Shown here piece after piece: positions 19,389-29,093 of a stretch of 64,000 bases of DNA (position 1 is the stretch's first letter; every line of letters starts with the position of its first letter). The stretch is from Pleomorphomonas sp. (GTDB lineage Bacteria; Pseudomonadota; Alphaproteobacteria; Rhizobiales; Pleomorphomonadaceae), in the NCBI GenBank assembly GCA_029976075.1, contig JARKNW010000012.1:1-64000 (forward strand), in the 5' to 3' direction. Below the pieces are notes generated by a model. That model did not search any database, was not told the DNA's origin, and saw only the letters and a list, made by a program, of their open reading frames with translations. Made by a program: the position numbers and the translations under genes.

Positions 19389-20561
19389 TTGTCCGCCCTT
19401 GAAGAGATCGCCGCCATTGCCGGAGAGGCCGCGCTCTGGCGCCGCGATCTGCATCGTCGCCCCGAACTTCTCTATGCCCTCGACGAGACCTCGGCCTTCG
19501 TGACGCAAAAGCTCCGTGCTTTCGGCCTCGACGAGGTCGTGACCGGCGTTGGCGGCAGTGGAGTCGTCGGCGTGCTGCGCGGGCGGCCAGGCAACCGGGC
19601 CGTGGCGTTACGTGCCGACATGGATGCCTTGCCCATCGAGGAAATCACCGGAGCCCCCTGGGCCTCGGAAAAGCCTGGCGCCATGCATGCCTGTGGCCAC
19701 GATGGACACACCGCAACGCTGCTTGCCGCGGCCGGCCACCTTGCTTCCAGCCGCGACTTTGCCGGCACCGTCGTCTTTGTGTTCCAACCGGCCGAGGAAG
19801 GTGGCGCCGGCGCACGGGCGATGATCGACGATGGCCTCTTCGAACGTTTCCCGGTCGATGAAGTCTACGGCATTCACAACCTGCCGGGCTTGCCCGTCGG
19901 GCGCTTCGCGGTGCGGCCGGGTGCCATCATGGCCTCGACCGACCGCTTCTACATCGACATTCTCGGTCGAGGGGGACACGCGGCCCGCCCCCACGAGACG
20001 ATCGATCCCATCCTGGTCGGCGCTCAACTGGTCACGGCCCTCCAGTCGATCGTGGCACGCAACACCGATCCACTTGCGTCTGGCGTTGTTTCGGTCACCA
20101 CCTTCCATGCCGGCAACACCGACAACGTCATCCCCCAGAGTGCCCGCCTGTCTGGCACCGTCCGAGCACTTGACGAGCAGATCCGCGCCGACCTAGAGGC
20201 CGCCGTCAGTCGAATCGCCACAACTGTCGCCACCGCCTTTGGCGCCGAAGCGAAAGTTGCCTACGAGCGCGGCTATCCGGTGACGGTCAACCATGCCATC
20301 GCGGCAACGCGAGTTGGCGACGTTATCGAGGGCCTGCTCGGCGGTGATGCCATCAACCGAGCCGGCGCCCCGCTGATGGCCGCCGAGGACTTCTCCTATT
20401 ACCTGCAGCGCGTACCGGGAGCCTATTTCTTCATGGGCAACGGACCGTCGGCCGGTTTGCATCATCCCGCCTACGACTTTGCAGACGACGCGATTGCCCC
20501 CGGCGCAGCCGTGTGGTCCGCCCTGGCCAAGGCGAGCCTTGCCGCCGGCGATCACGCTTAA
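19389..20561 (+). CDS. M20 family amidohydrolase (hippurate hydrolase-like)
   Basis: LRADMDALPIEEITGAPWASEKPGAMHACGHDGHTATLL; QPAEEGGAGA; GRGGHAARPHETIDPI. Confidence 0.95.
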   Translation: MSALEEIAAIAGEAALWRRDLHRRPELLYALDETSAFVTQKLRAFGLDEVVTGVGGSGVVGVLRGRPGNRAVALRADMDALPIEEITGAPWASEKPGAMHACGHDGHTATLLAAAGHLASSRDFAGTVVFVFQPAEEGGAGARAMIDDGLFERFPVDEVYGIHNLPGLPVGRFAVRPGAIMASTDRFYIDILGRGGHAARPHETIDPILVGAQLVTALQSIVARNTDPLASGVVSVTTFHAGNTDNVIPQSARLSGTVRALDEQIRADLEAAVSRIATTVATAFGAEAKVAYERGYPVTVNHAIAATRVGDVIEGLLGGDAINRAGAPLMAAEDFSYYLQRVPGAYFFMGNGPSAGLHHPAYDFADDAIAPGAAVWSALAKASLAAGDHA

Positions 20562-20621
20562 GGCTTTGAGAACCGCCATCTCCTAACCTGCCAATGCGAC
20601 CGACACGGTCGAGCGGGGGAT

Positions 20622-21134
20622 GTGATGCTCCGTCTTCTTGGATGGGTACTGGCCGCAACGGTCGTCATCGGTTTCTTCGCGCCGGAACTGCAGCGGTTCG
20701 CCGACATGCCTTCGGCGAACGAAGCACCGACTCCGGCGGCATCTCCCAAGCCGGTGGCAAAGCTAGGCAGGGCGGAAATTGCTGCCGACAGCCGCGGCCA
20801 TTTCGTTTTCACCGGTCGCGTCAATGGCAGGCCGTTTTCCATGCTGGCCGACACAGGCGCCACTCTGGTGGCCCTGCGCGCCTCCGACGCCCGCGCCGCC
20901 GGGCTGATCGTTCTGCCGGGCGACTACACCGCAAAGGTATCGACGGCAGGCGGCGTGGCCGAGGCCGCCCGCGTCCACCTTCAGGAAATCGAGGTGGGAG
21001 ATATCCGTGTCAGGGATGTTGAAGCCGTCGTCCTGTCCGATAACCATCTCGCCACAAACCTGCTCGGAATGAGCTTTCTTGGCCGCCTGAAGGCATTTGC
21101 CATCGAAAATGGGCGTCTGGTCCTGAGCCAGTAA
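20622..21134 (+). CDS. retropepsin-like aspartic protease, TIGR02281-type clan AA
   Basis: N-terminal TM; FSMLADTGATLVALR active-site motif; LGMSFLGRLKAF. Confidence 0.88.
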   Translation: MMLRLLGWVLAATVVIGFFAPELQRFADMPSANEAPTPAASPKPVAKLGRAEIAADSRGHFVFTGRVNGRPFSMLADTGATLVALRASDARAAGLIVLPGDYTAKVSTAGGVAEAARVHLQEIEVGDIRVRDVEAVVLSDNHLATNLLGMSFLGRLKAFAIENGRLVLSQ

Positions 21135-21157
21135 AGCAGCGTAACACGCCGACCAAT

Positions 21158-22789
21158 CTACTCGGTAGCTTTCGCCTTCATGGCGGTTTGCATGCGCTCG
21201 GCAGCGCCCCGCAGAACCACGCGGACGATGACTGCGCCATTCTCGTCCTTTTCCACCTCTGGAAGCTGTCCCCCCACCCGGGTGACGGCTGCCTTGAGAG
21301 CGGCGAGCGCCAGATTGGTATCCGCAGCGCAGGCGCCCTTGCTTCCGCCGGCGGCGACACGCGCCTGCACTTGAAGGCCTGCCGTTTCGAAGTCGATGCC
21401 TCGAACGTCGATTTTCATGTCGACCGGCAAGCTGCCCACCTGCGTATAGGCGACAAAGGCGGCAAACCGCGTCACCGCCCGCAGGTTTTCGGCACCACCA
21501 GCGACTTCCGGGTCCTCCCCATCGATTTCCGACACCGTCACCGCACCCGCCTCGGTCGCCGTGTCGAGCCACTCGCGTACGAAGGTGGCGATCTGAATGT
21601 GATCCTGGCTCTTCTTGCCACCGCCCATCAGAGCCAGACAGGCCTCCAGCATCTGCTTGTACTCAAAGGTGCGCGTCGCCGCCCGGGCCACATCCTCCAT
21701 GCCCGCCTTGAGCGATTCCTCGGCAGCGACCCGCTCTCCATACAATGTACTGATATCGACCCCGACGAGCACATTGACCGGAGCTCGGGTGTCAGCTCCG
21801 AGCACCAGCGAGGCCATCAGCGCCTGCTTAGGACCGCTGGGAGTTGGAAACTCCACCGACCTGATGCCGCTCTTGTAGGTTTCGACATAGGCCTTGAGGC
21901 TATGACGTGCACCGCTCGTCAGGTCGCGCAAGCTCAGGGGCGAGACCTCGTTGGTTCTCAGAAGATCGCGTCCAAAAAGGCGGGCGCAGGCAGGGTTGCC
22001 AAAGAACGGATGACCGTCACCATTGATCTGCAGAACGGCGAAGGGCGACGACTCGATGATGGTGTCGGCCACCATGACGCGCGTCCGCCAGACGTCGGCC
22101 AACATCGATCGCAGGCATTCGAATGCGAACGTCAGCCTGCCGACCTCGCCACCCCACCCCTTGAGCGGATGACCGCGGTCCGCCGATGCCGGATCCTGCA
22201 GCATCGCTTCGACCACGGCACGCACCCGGCGAAGCGGCCACCAGACCATCAGAAGCATGACCAGCTCGGTAATGGCCGCCGCCGCCGCGCCACCACCTAG
22301 CGCGATCGTAAAGGCTCGACCGTCGCGGATCGTCTCAAGGCTGGTTATCTCGCCCACATCGACCCGTACGAAGATATGAAAGGGCGTCAGCGAGAATTCC
22401 GGCGGATAGTAGAAATCGGCTTTGCTACCGCCCGCCGGCCGAAAAACGGTATGCCCGGTACGCATCACCGCGTTGAAGCTCGCTTCGATGCGTTCTCCGA
22501 ACACCTGCTGCTCATGCCCGGAGCCATCGTAAAGAACACCGCCCCGGATAGCGCCAATCACCACCAACCGCTCGGCGACGCGCGTGATTTCATCCGCCTT
22601 GGTCTGGAAGCGCGGATCGATCGCCGCCGACAGGACCTTACCGACATCGGCATACCGCCGCTCGAGATAACGCTCATCGTCTTGATCACGAACGACACTG
22701 GTGATCGAGAAAAGCGCGACGAACACGGCAGCGAAGGCCAGCACCGACGGCCTCAGGATCGTTGAGATGTGGAACACGGGGGATGCCAC
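21158..22789 (-). CDS. membrane sensor-like protein with PAS-like region, no recognisable kinase domain
   Basis: Two TM segments flanking a periplasmic loop; HAMP-like stretch; DTIIESSPFAVLQINGDGHPFFGNPACARLFGRD PAS-like. Confidence 0.6.
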   Translation of the reverse strand: MASPVFHISTILRPSVLAFAAVFVALFSITSVVRDQDDERYLERRYADVGKVLSAAIDPRFQTKADEITRVAERLVVIGAIRGGVLYDGSGHEQQVFGERIEASFNAVMRTGHTVFRPAGGSKADFYYPPEFSLTPFHIFVRVDVGEITSLETIRDGRAFTIALGGGAAAAAITELVMLLMVWWPLRRVRAVVEAMLQDPASADRGHPLKGWGGEVGRLTFAFECLRSMLADVWRTRVMVADTIIESSPFAVLQINGDGHPFFGNPACARLFGRDLLRTNEVSPLSLRDLTSGARHSLKAYVETYKSGIRSVEFPTPSGPKQALMASLVLGADTRAPVNVLVGVDISTLYGERVAAEESLKAGMEDVARAATRTFEYKQMLEACLALMGGGKKSQDHIQIATFVREWLDTATEAGAVTVSEIDGEDPEVAGGAENLRAVTRFAAFVAYTQVGSLPVDMKIDVRGIDFETAGLQVQARVAAGGSKGACAADTNLALAALKAAVTRVGGQLPEVEKDENGAVIVRVVLRGAAERMQTAMKAKATE

Positions 22790-22920
22790 GGAACACGTTC
22801 TCTCAGGCAGACGTCAAACGGTACTTTCGGTCAGCTTAGCACCCCCGCGTTGCTGCCCCGTTAACTGCCGGAGGACGCCATTCATCCCTCACAGGGTCAC
22901 GCTTCCGTCAGTCATCAAAC

Positions 22921-23514
22921 TCAACCGCCCGTGAACGTGATGGTCGTTCCCTGGCGCGGCTTCAGATAGAAGATGTGGCTGAGATTGTACGTCGAGCTTC
23001 CCGTAATGCTCTGCATGATGTTTGAGAAGGGAGAGCTGTAGGAATAGGTGACCCGCCCCACCACCACCTCGTCACCAACGGATCCTATCGTACTGGGAAC
23101 CTTCAACGCAGTTGGAGGCGCCACATTGGCAGTCGCGGCGGTATCGTAGCGCGCCTTGGACCAGGCGACCGTCTGCCCGGAAGATTTGATATCGATGACG
23201 ACGACCAGCACCTTTGCAATGGAAGCATCGTATGGTTCGATAATTGCGGCCGTCGCATCGAAGATGCCATTCATCAAGGTTGTGCTGACGGACGTCTGCT
23301 GCGCGACAAGATCGGAAATGGTGCTGGCGGCCCGGCTGACCTTACGGTCGATCACGAGCGCGGTCGTAACTTCGCTACAACCGGCGTAGATCACCAGCAT
23401 CAATGGCAGAATAAGCGCGAACTCAACGGCAGAAACGCCGCCGCGTTCGGCCAGGAAGCGCCGAACGAGCCGTTTGAGAGCTACTGGTGCCGCTTTTACC
23501 CACGCTACGGCCAT
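22921..23514 (-). CDS. TadE/TadG family pilus assembly protein
   Basis: RRFLAERGGVSAVEFALILPLMLVIYAG. Confidence 0.85.
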   Translation of the reverse strand: MAVAWVKAAPVALKRLVRRFLAERGGVSAVEFALILPLMLVIYAGCSEVTTALVIDRKVSRAASTISDLVAQQTSVSTTLMNGIFDATAAIIEPYDASIAKVLVVVIDIKSSGQTVAWSKARYDTAATANVAPPTALKVPSTIGSVGDEVVVGRVTYSYSSPFSNIMQSITGSSTYNLSHIFYLKPRQGTTITFTGG

Positions 23515-24101
23515 GGATAGGGCTCCGTCTGAAAAGCGACAACGGCTCCGAGCAACTGATCGCCGTTCGAAAGGCGGATGGAGGCTCTTGCCAGAAGATT
23601 GAACAAGACAGGCCAAGCATAAAAGCTCCGGACAACGATAATCTCGCTTGGATTTCCAGTCGTATAGTGGGTCGACGTTATCTTACCATCCTTGTCGAGC
23701 GGGCTTGTCGGTTTATAACCTCCAAAACTCGAATAAGACTGGACGTCGACATAAAGTCGGGTTTTACAGTCAACGAGATTGACCATGCCTGTGCAGATCT
23801 GTGCCGCGAACTGATCCTGACTGAGAGGCAGGTGTTTGGCCTCACCCGTTCGGATCAGACGGGACGCCGACATCGTGGCCGTATCGAGCACCTGGCCGAC
23901 AAAGAACATCAGCGCCATTTCCAGGATGGCAAACAGCAATAGGAAGAACGGAATCGAGACGATGGCAAACTCCATGGCCACCGCGCCCCGGCAATCACGC
24001 AGAAAGCGAGCTCGGGGCAGGGCTTCGTTTGCCATGCTGGAACGGCGGAATGGCCAGATCAGGCGCAATCGAACTTCTCCCCGCGGCGAGTTAGCTTGCA
24101 A
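23505..24101 (-). CDS. TadE/TadG family pilus assembly protein
   Basis: RFLRDCRGAVAMEFAIVSIPFFLLLFAILEMALMFF; overlaps the downstream tadE-like gene. Confidence 0.85.
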   Translation of the reverse strand: MQANSPRGEVRLRLIWPFRRSSMANEALPRARFLRDCRGAVAMEFAIVSIPFFLLLFAILEMALMFFVGQVLDTATMSASRLIRTGEAKHLPLSQDQFAAQICTGMVNLVDCKTRLYVDVQSYSSFGGYKPTSPLDKDGKITSTHYTTGNPSEIIVVRSFYAWPVLFNLLARASIRLSNGDQLLGAVVAFQTEPYPWP

Positions 24102-24146
24102 GAGTAGAAGTTTGCCTCGAACACCTTACCAAGCGGTGTAGTTCGA

Positions 24147-24689
24147 CTATTGGCTGTTGGGCGACGCCGGAGTGGACGCGCTGGCACCGCTGCCGGTGGC
24201 GCCACCGGTAGAGGCCGTGACGCCGCTGCCACTACCGGTCCCGTTATGCTGAGCGACCTGCCCCAGGATTCCTCCGAAATGCGCAGAGTCGTCCCCCGGC
24301 ACCGCCGCCGGTTGACATTCGGGGAGACAGCTCAAGGATTGTCGCTTGACACCCTTATAGACTGTAACGAGGTTCTCCGACGCCGCAAGCACGGCAAGCT
24401 GAACGTCGGTGATCGTTTCACCCTGGTCGTCGAGAACGATCAGATTCGTCTGGCCATAAGCACGCCCGGTCACGATAAGCGTCTGCGAGTCCTGCAATGT
24501 TGCGTCGGCAATTGCTGGATTGCCGATGACAATAGTGCTGGCTGGGGCTGCAAGTCTGTAAATTCTGGCCTGATCGAGTTCAACCTTCACCATATCGGCG
24601 GCGTGGGCAGGGGAGGCCATGAGGGCCACGACGGTCGGGCCGGCGAGAACCGCGACCAGCAGAGCCGAACGAACGAACCTCGTGGACAT
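24147..24689 (-). CDS. stand-alone CpaC/secretin N-terminal-domain pilus protein
   Basis: VKVELDQARIYRLAAPASTIVIGNPAIADATLQDSQTLIVTGRAYGQTNLIVLDDQG; no secretin domain; low-complexity Gly/Ser/Ala tail. Confidence 0.8.
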   Translation of the reverse strand: MSTRFVRSALLVAVLAGPTVVALMASPAHAADMVKVELDQARIYRLAAPASTIVIGNPAIADATLQDSQTLIVTGRAYGQTNLIVLDDQGETITDVQLAVLAASENLVTVYKGVKRQSLSCLPECQPAAVPGDDSAHFGGILGQVAQHNGTGSGSGVTASTGGATGSGASASTPASPNSQ

Positions 24690-24925
24690 GGGGCGCTCCG
24701 GTAACCATCTGTTCACCGCGATCATCCCGGAAGTTGGTAAATAAAGCGCCAACGCCTTGGCACTTCCCCGCTTTCCAGCTTGGGGACAGGAATGCAGCAC
24801 TATGACACCACTTCCGTCGGCCCAGGCTCGGCGCCCCACTTTCAGGGAGAAAAAGCATTCCGAAGGCCACATATGCCAAATTCTCGCGAAGAACTAGGTA
24901 AAGAAAGAGTTTTTTGCCCACCCGT

Positions 24926-24942
24926 TCAGTTAACTTTAACCA
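24926..24942. promoter_or_regulatory. near-consensus CtrA box upstream of flp pilin
   Basis: TTCA-gttaact-TTAACC, one mismatch to TTAA-N7-TTAAC. Confidence 0.4.
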
Positions 24943-25096
24943 TCAGGCGATTTCCGCTGATGATGGCATGTTTCATCGATCACTTTAACTCGGTGGAAAC
25001 AGCTCCAAACCTACATTGACCTCGGTTCAGACGGGTCAGGCGAAATTAGACCTTCGAACCTGTGCTGTCAGATAAGTGAGCTTAGGAGTATCTTAA

Positions 25097-25282
25097 ATGA
25101 AGGCTCTCGTGTCGCGCTTCCTCAAGGACGAGTCCGGCGCCACCGCCATTGAATACGGCCTGATCGCCTCGCTGATCGCCGTTGCCATCATCACCGCCGC
25201 CGGCGCTCTCGGCAACCAGATCAGCGATACGTTCGTCAACATCACGAACGCCCTGAAGCCTAAGGCTGCCGCTGCCACCTGA
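25097..25282 (+). CDS. Flp family type IVb pilin
   Basis: FLKDESGATAIEYGLIASLIAVAIITAAGALG prepilin processing motif. Confidence 0.96.
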   Translation: MKALVSRFLKDESGATAIEYGLIASLIAVAIITAAGALGNQISDTFVNITNALKPKAAAAT

Positions 25283-25346
25283 TCGTCAATCTGGTGTAAG
25301 CTGCCGTTCAAGGACGCTTTGGACAGAAAAGCGATCCCGTCACGAT

Positions 25347-25372
25347 AAAGGGAGGCCGTATGGCCTCTCTTT
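25347..25372 (+). terminator. hairpin after flp pilin
   Basis: AAAGGGAGGCC-gtat-GGCCTCTCTTT 11-bp stem (one G-U) followed by a T-containing tract. Confidence 0.75.
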
Positions 25373-25456
25373 GCGTTTTCGGCATTGTTCAGGCCACGTT
25401 TACCTGCATGAGCTAAATGTTTCGGTCGCCGCTTCAGCCGGTGTCCGGAGAACGTT

Positions 25457-25969
25457 TTGCTGCTCGTCATCTCACTCCTTACGGTCATCTTTCCCGTCGT
25501 TGTTACGGTCGCCGCCTGCTACGACCTGTTGACGATGCAGATTCCAAACCGGTTTCCAGCCGTACTCGCGGTCGTCTTCTTAGCTTTGGCACTTCTGACC
25601 GGCCAGCCAGTCACAACAATCGGTATCCACTTCCTCGCGGGGCTCGGCGTTCTCGTCGGCACGTTCGCTCTCTTCGCCTTCGGCTTCCTCGGAGGGGGCG
25701 ACGCCAAGTTAGCTTCGGCAATCACCCTCTGGCTGGGCATTGAACAGGCTCTACCTTTCCTGGTGCTGACCGCACTGTTCGGTGGTGCGTTGTCGATCGC
25801 TGTACTGGCGTTTCGTTACCTACCTCTTCCCGGTTTTCTCCTAGGCTGGACACCGGCGTTGCGGCTGCACGAAAAGGGGGCTGGCGTTCCCTATGGGGTG
25901 GCGCTCGCGGCAGCGGCCCTCGTTATCTTTCCCGACACGCAATGGTTCGCCGCCCTCGCCGGGATATAA
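25457..25969 (+). CDS. cpaA: A24 prepilin peptidase CpaA/TadV
   Basis: CYDLLTMQIPNRFP; GFLGGGDAKLASAITLWLG. Confidence 0.92.
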   Translation: MLLVISLLTVIFPVVVTVAACYDLLTMQIPNRFPAVLAVVFLALALLTGQPVTTIGIHFLAGLGVLVGTFALFAFGFLGGGDAKLASAITLWLGIEQALPFLVLTALFGGALSIAVLAFRYLPLPGFLLGWTPALRLHEKGAGVPYGVALAAAALVIFPDTQWFAALAGI

Positions 25970-26041
25970 GTTTCCGGGAACCGCCAATTCCTGACGATTC
26001 CTGAACGATCGATGCAAACCGATACGATTTCCAACACCTTA

Positions 26042-26058
26042 TTAACCATAAATTCAAC
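26042..26058. promoter_or_regulatory. near-consensus CtrA box upstream of cpaB
   Basis: TTAA-ccataaa-TTCAAC, one mismatch to TTAA-N7-TTAAC. Confidence 0.35.
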
Positions 26059-26120
26059 GTTACCCCGTGTACTCGGCCTCAGAGTGGAACGCTCGCCGTC
26101 CCAGGTCATGAGGCAACATC

Positions 26121-26915
26121 ATGCGTCCGATCCAAATGGTCATCCTGCTCGTCGCCGTCGGCGCCGCCGCTGGCGCAGGGCTTTTAGCGACACGGATCGG
26201 AGCCCGCGCACCGGAAGCGCCCCAGCAAGTTGCGGCCCAACCGGCACCCCCACCCATGGACCTCGAGGATGTGCTGGTTGCATCCAAGGACATCGGGATC
26301 GGCAAGAATGTCGACGCCGACAACCTCGTCTGGAAGACCTGGCCCAAGAACGGCCTGAGCGACGGGTATATCCAGCGGTCGAGTGAGCCTGACGCGGTCA
26401 CCGATCTCAAAGGCATGCTGGCGCGCAGCCCCATCTTGGCAGGCGAACCCATTCGCAAGGCCAAGCTGGTTCGTTCTGACCGTGGCTTCCTGTCGGCCGT
26501 GCTCCCCGAGGGCATGCGCGCCGTGGCGGTGCGCGTCAACGCTGCTTCCACAGCTGGCGGCTTCATCCTGCCCGAGGATCGCGTCGACATCCTGCTGGTC
26601 CGCCAGAAGGATGCCAATGAAGCAGTGGCCGAGACCATCCTGACCGACATCAGGGTACTGGCCATCGATCAGTCCGTGCAGCAGTCCGGCGATGAAAAGC
26701 AGCCATCGATCGTCGCTCAGAACACGGCAACGCTGGAGCTCACGCCTGACCAGACCGAGCTGGTTACCCAGGCCCAGCAGATCGGCTCGATCTCGCTGGC
26801 CTTGCGCCCGCTTGCCGACAACGCTCAACCCGCCGCCCGACAACGCAAGCCCACCGGCATTGCCGTCGTGAAATTCGGCGTCGTCTCGCGCGTCACGGCC
26901 CAGCAAGCGCCATGA
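26121..26915 (+). CDS. cpaB: Flp pilus assembly protein CpaB/RcpC
   Basis: SAF-type domain; VLVASKDIGIGKNVDADNLVWKTWP; GFILPEDRVDILLVR. Confidence 0.93.
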   Translation: MRPIQMVILLVAVGAAAGAGLLATRIGARAPEAPQQVAAQPAPPPMDLEDVLVASKDIGIGKNVDADNLVWKTWPKNGLSDGYIQRSSEPDAVTDLKGMLARSPILAGEPIRKAKLVRSDRGFLSAVLPEGMRAVAVRVNAASTAGGFILPEDRVDILLVRQKDANEAVAETILTDIRVLAIDQSVQQSGDEKQPSIVAQNTATLELTPDQTELVTQAQQIGSISLALRPLADNAQPAARQRKPTGIAVVKFGVVSRVTAQQAP

Positions 26916-28348
26916 ACCAAGCGTCCCGACCGATGACAACTTCAGGAAACACGGTCATGAACCGCTGCCTAGCGCTGATTCTTCCTTTCGCGGGCCTGTT
27001 TGCCGCCGGCCTCGCAACTTACGCCGTGCCGGCCCGAGCGGCCGATCCCGCCGCCCTCAGCTCGGTTGCCGATATCGAAGGTAGGGTCATCAACCTGGGC
27101 CTCAACAAGTCGATGGTCATCGACTTGCCGGAGGATATCCGCGACGTTCTGGTTTCCAATCCGACGATCGCCGACGCGGTCGTCCGCAACAATCGCAAGA
27201 TCTATCTGATCGGCATGAGCGTCGGCGAAGCGAACGTCTTCCTGTTCGGCGAAGGCAACCGGCAGATCGCGCACTTTGAACTGGTGATCGGCCGCGACAC
27301 CGTCGGCCTTGAGAACACGCTTGCCCAAGTCATTCCCGATTCTCACATCAAGGCGCAATCACTCGGCGATTCGATCGTGTTGTCCGGCACCGTCACTTCG
27401 GCGGAAGCCGTCGCCATGGCGACGAACATCGCCGGCAAGTTCGTTGGCTCGCCCGACAAGATCGTCAACTCCATTACCGTTTCCGGCTCTGATCAGGTCA
27501 ATCTTCGCGTCGTCATTGCCGAGGTGGAAAAGAACACGGTCAGGAAACTCGGGATCGATATGGCCGGCACCGTGGGTGCGGTCGCTGCGGTAAGTTCTCC
27601 AAACAACCTTACCTATAATCTCGCGGGCCTCTCCTCCGCCTCAACCAAGATGTTCGGTATCGCCGACGGCAGCAGCAGCTCGGCGGTCAACATCGGAACG
27701 GACCACTTCTCGGCGATGATCAACGCCCTGAAGACACAGGGTGTCGTGCGCACACTGGCCGAGCCCAACGTTACTGCCATCTCCGGCCAGCCGGCCAAGG
27801 TGGTGGTGGGTGGCGAGATTCCCTACACGATCGTCAGCAACAACGGCAACACCATCAACTTCAAGGAATACGGCGTCATCCTGAAGTTCACGCCGGTTGT
27901 GCTCACCTCCGGCCGCATCAGCCTCAACATCAATACCGAGGTGAGCGATATCGACACCTCACTCAGTTCGTCCGTGCCGGCCATCAAGAAGCGTGGCGCC
28001 GAGACGACGGTCGAGGTCCCATCGGGCGGGGCGATCGCCATTGGCGGCCTCCTGCGCGACAACATTTCCAAGACCATCAACGGCACGCCGGGGCTGTCGG
28101 ACGTGCCGATCCTCGGCGCGCTGTTCAAGAGCGACGCCTACCAGCGTCAACAGACCGAGCTGGTCGTCTTCGTGACGCCCTATCTCGTCAAGCCCGTCGC
28201 GCAGTCGGCCATCACGCGTCCCGACCAGAACCTCAACTTCCAGGCAGACGCCCAGAGCTATTTCTTGAATCAGATCAACCGCATCTACCGCGTCAACGGT
28301 GCCGCTTCCGGTTCCTACAAGGGCCGCTACGGCTTCTCCTATGAATAA
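26912..28348 (+). CDS. cpaC: type II/IV secretion system secretin CpaC/RcpA
   Basis: NTVRKLGIDMAGTVGA; LAEPNVTAISGQPAKVVVGGEIPY; ELVVFVTPYLVKPV. Confidence 0.95.
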   Translation: MNQASRPMTTSGNTVMNRCLALILPFAGLFAAGLATYAVPARAADPAALSSVADIEGRVINLGLNKSMVIDLPEDIRDVLVSNPTIADAVVRNNRKIYLIGMSVGEANVFLFGEGNRQIAHFELVIGRDTVGLENTLAQVIPDSHIKAQSLGDSIVLSGTVTSAEAVAMATNIAGKFVGSPDKIVNSITVSGSDQVNLRVVIAEVEKNTVRKLGIDMAGTVGAVAAVSSPNNLTYNLAGLSSASTKMFGIADGSSSSAVNIGTDHFSAMINALKTQGVVRTLAEPNVTAISGQPAKVVVGGEIPYTIVSNNGNTINFKEYGVILKFTPVVLTSGRISLNINTEVSDIDTSLSSSVPAIKKRGAETTVEVPSGGAIAIGGLLRDNISKTINGTPGLSDVPILGALFKSDAYQRQQTELVVFVTPYLVKPVAQSAITRPDQNLNFQADAQSYFLNQINRIYRVNGAASGSYKGRYGFSYE

Positions 28349-28370
28349 GCCGGCGCATTGGAGGAGTGCC

Positions 28371-29081
28371 ATGCAGGCAATGAATCCGCTTACCTGCTCT
28401 CGAAGGCAGCCGCGTCGGTGCGCAAAGCCGGTGGTGGCTGCTCTCGCGCTCGTGCTTGCTGCGTGCAACCAGCAGGGCCAGACCGTGACGGACGGCCTTC
28501 CGACCGATGGCTACCGCAGTGCTTATCCCATCGCGGTCACCGAAGCGCCACAGACACTGGACATCCCGGTTGGCACGGGAACTGGCGGACTTTCGCCAGA
28601 TCTCAAGGCTGTCATTGCCGACTTCGGTGCCGACGCCGCGCGGAACGCCACCGGACCAGTCGTGGTGATGACGCCGGCTGGATCGATCAATCAGGCTGCC
28701 GCCGATTATGTCGCTCGCCAGATTCGGACCGTCCTGAGGCAATCGGGCGTAGCGGCCACCTATCTGAGAAATCAGACCTATGCGGTAGCCGATCCGCGTA
28801 TTCCGGCGCCTATCCGGCTCGGCTTCACGCGCATCAAGGCGGTGAGCCCTCCGTGTGGCCGTTGGACTTCCGATGCCATGCCGGACAATCAAAAGGGTAC
28901 CGATGGTGCCGAGTTCGGCTGTTCCACGCAGGCGAATCTCGCCGCCATGGTGGAGAATCCCAACGACCTCCTGATGCCCAGAGCCGAAACTCCCGTGCAC
29001 GGCTGGCAGCGCTGGGAAATGTTGCAGAAGGCGTCCAAGGGATCGAGCCCATCTGCCACTTATCCGACTTCGACCTTCTAG
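28371..29081 (+). CDS. cpaD: Tad pilus lipoprotein CpaD
   Basis: VVAALALVLAACNQQ lipobox; FGCSTQANLAAMVENPNDLLMPR. Confidence 0.92.
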   Translation: MQAMNPLTCSRRQPRRCAKPVVAALALVLAACNQQGQTVTDGLPTDGYRSAYPIAVTEAPQTLDIPVGTGTGGLSPDLKAVIADFGADAARNATGPVVVMTPAGSINQAAADYVARQIRTVLRQSGVAATYLRNQTYAVADPRIPAPIRLGFTRIKAVSPPCGRWTSDAMPDNQKGTDGAEFGCSTQANLAAMVENPNDLLMPRAETPVHGWQRWEMLQKASKGSSPSATYPTSTF

Positions 29082-29093
29082 GAACCGACGGCT

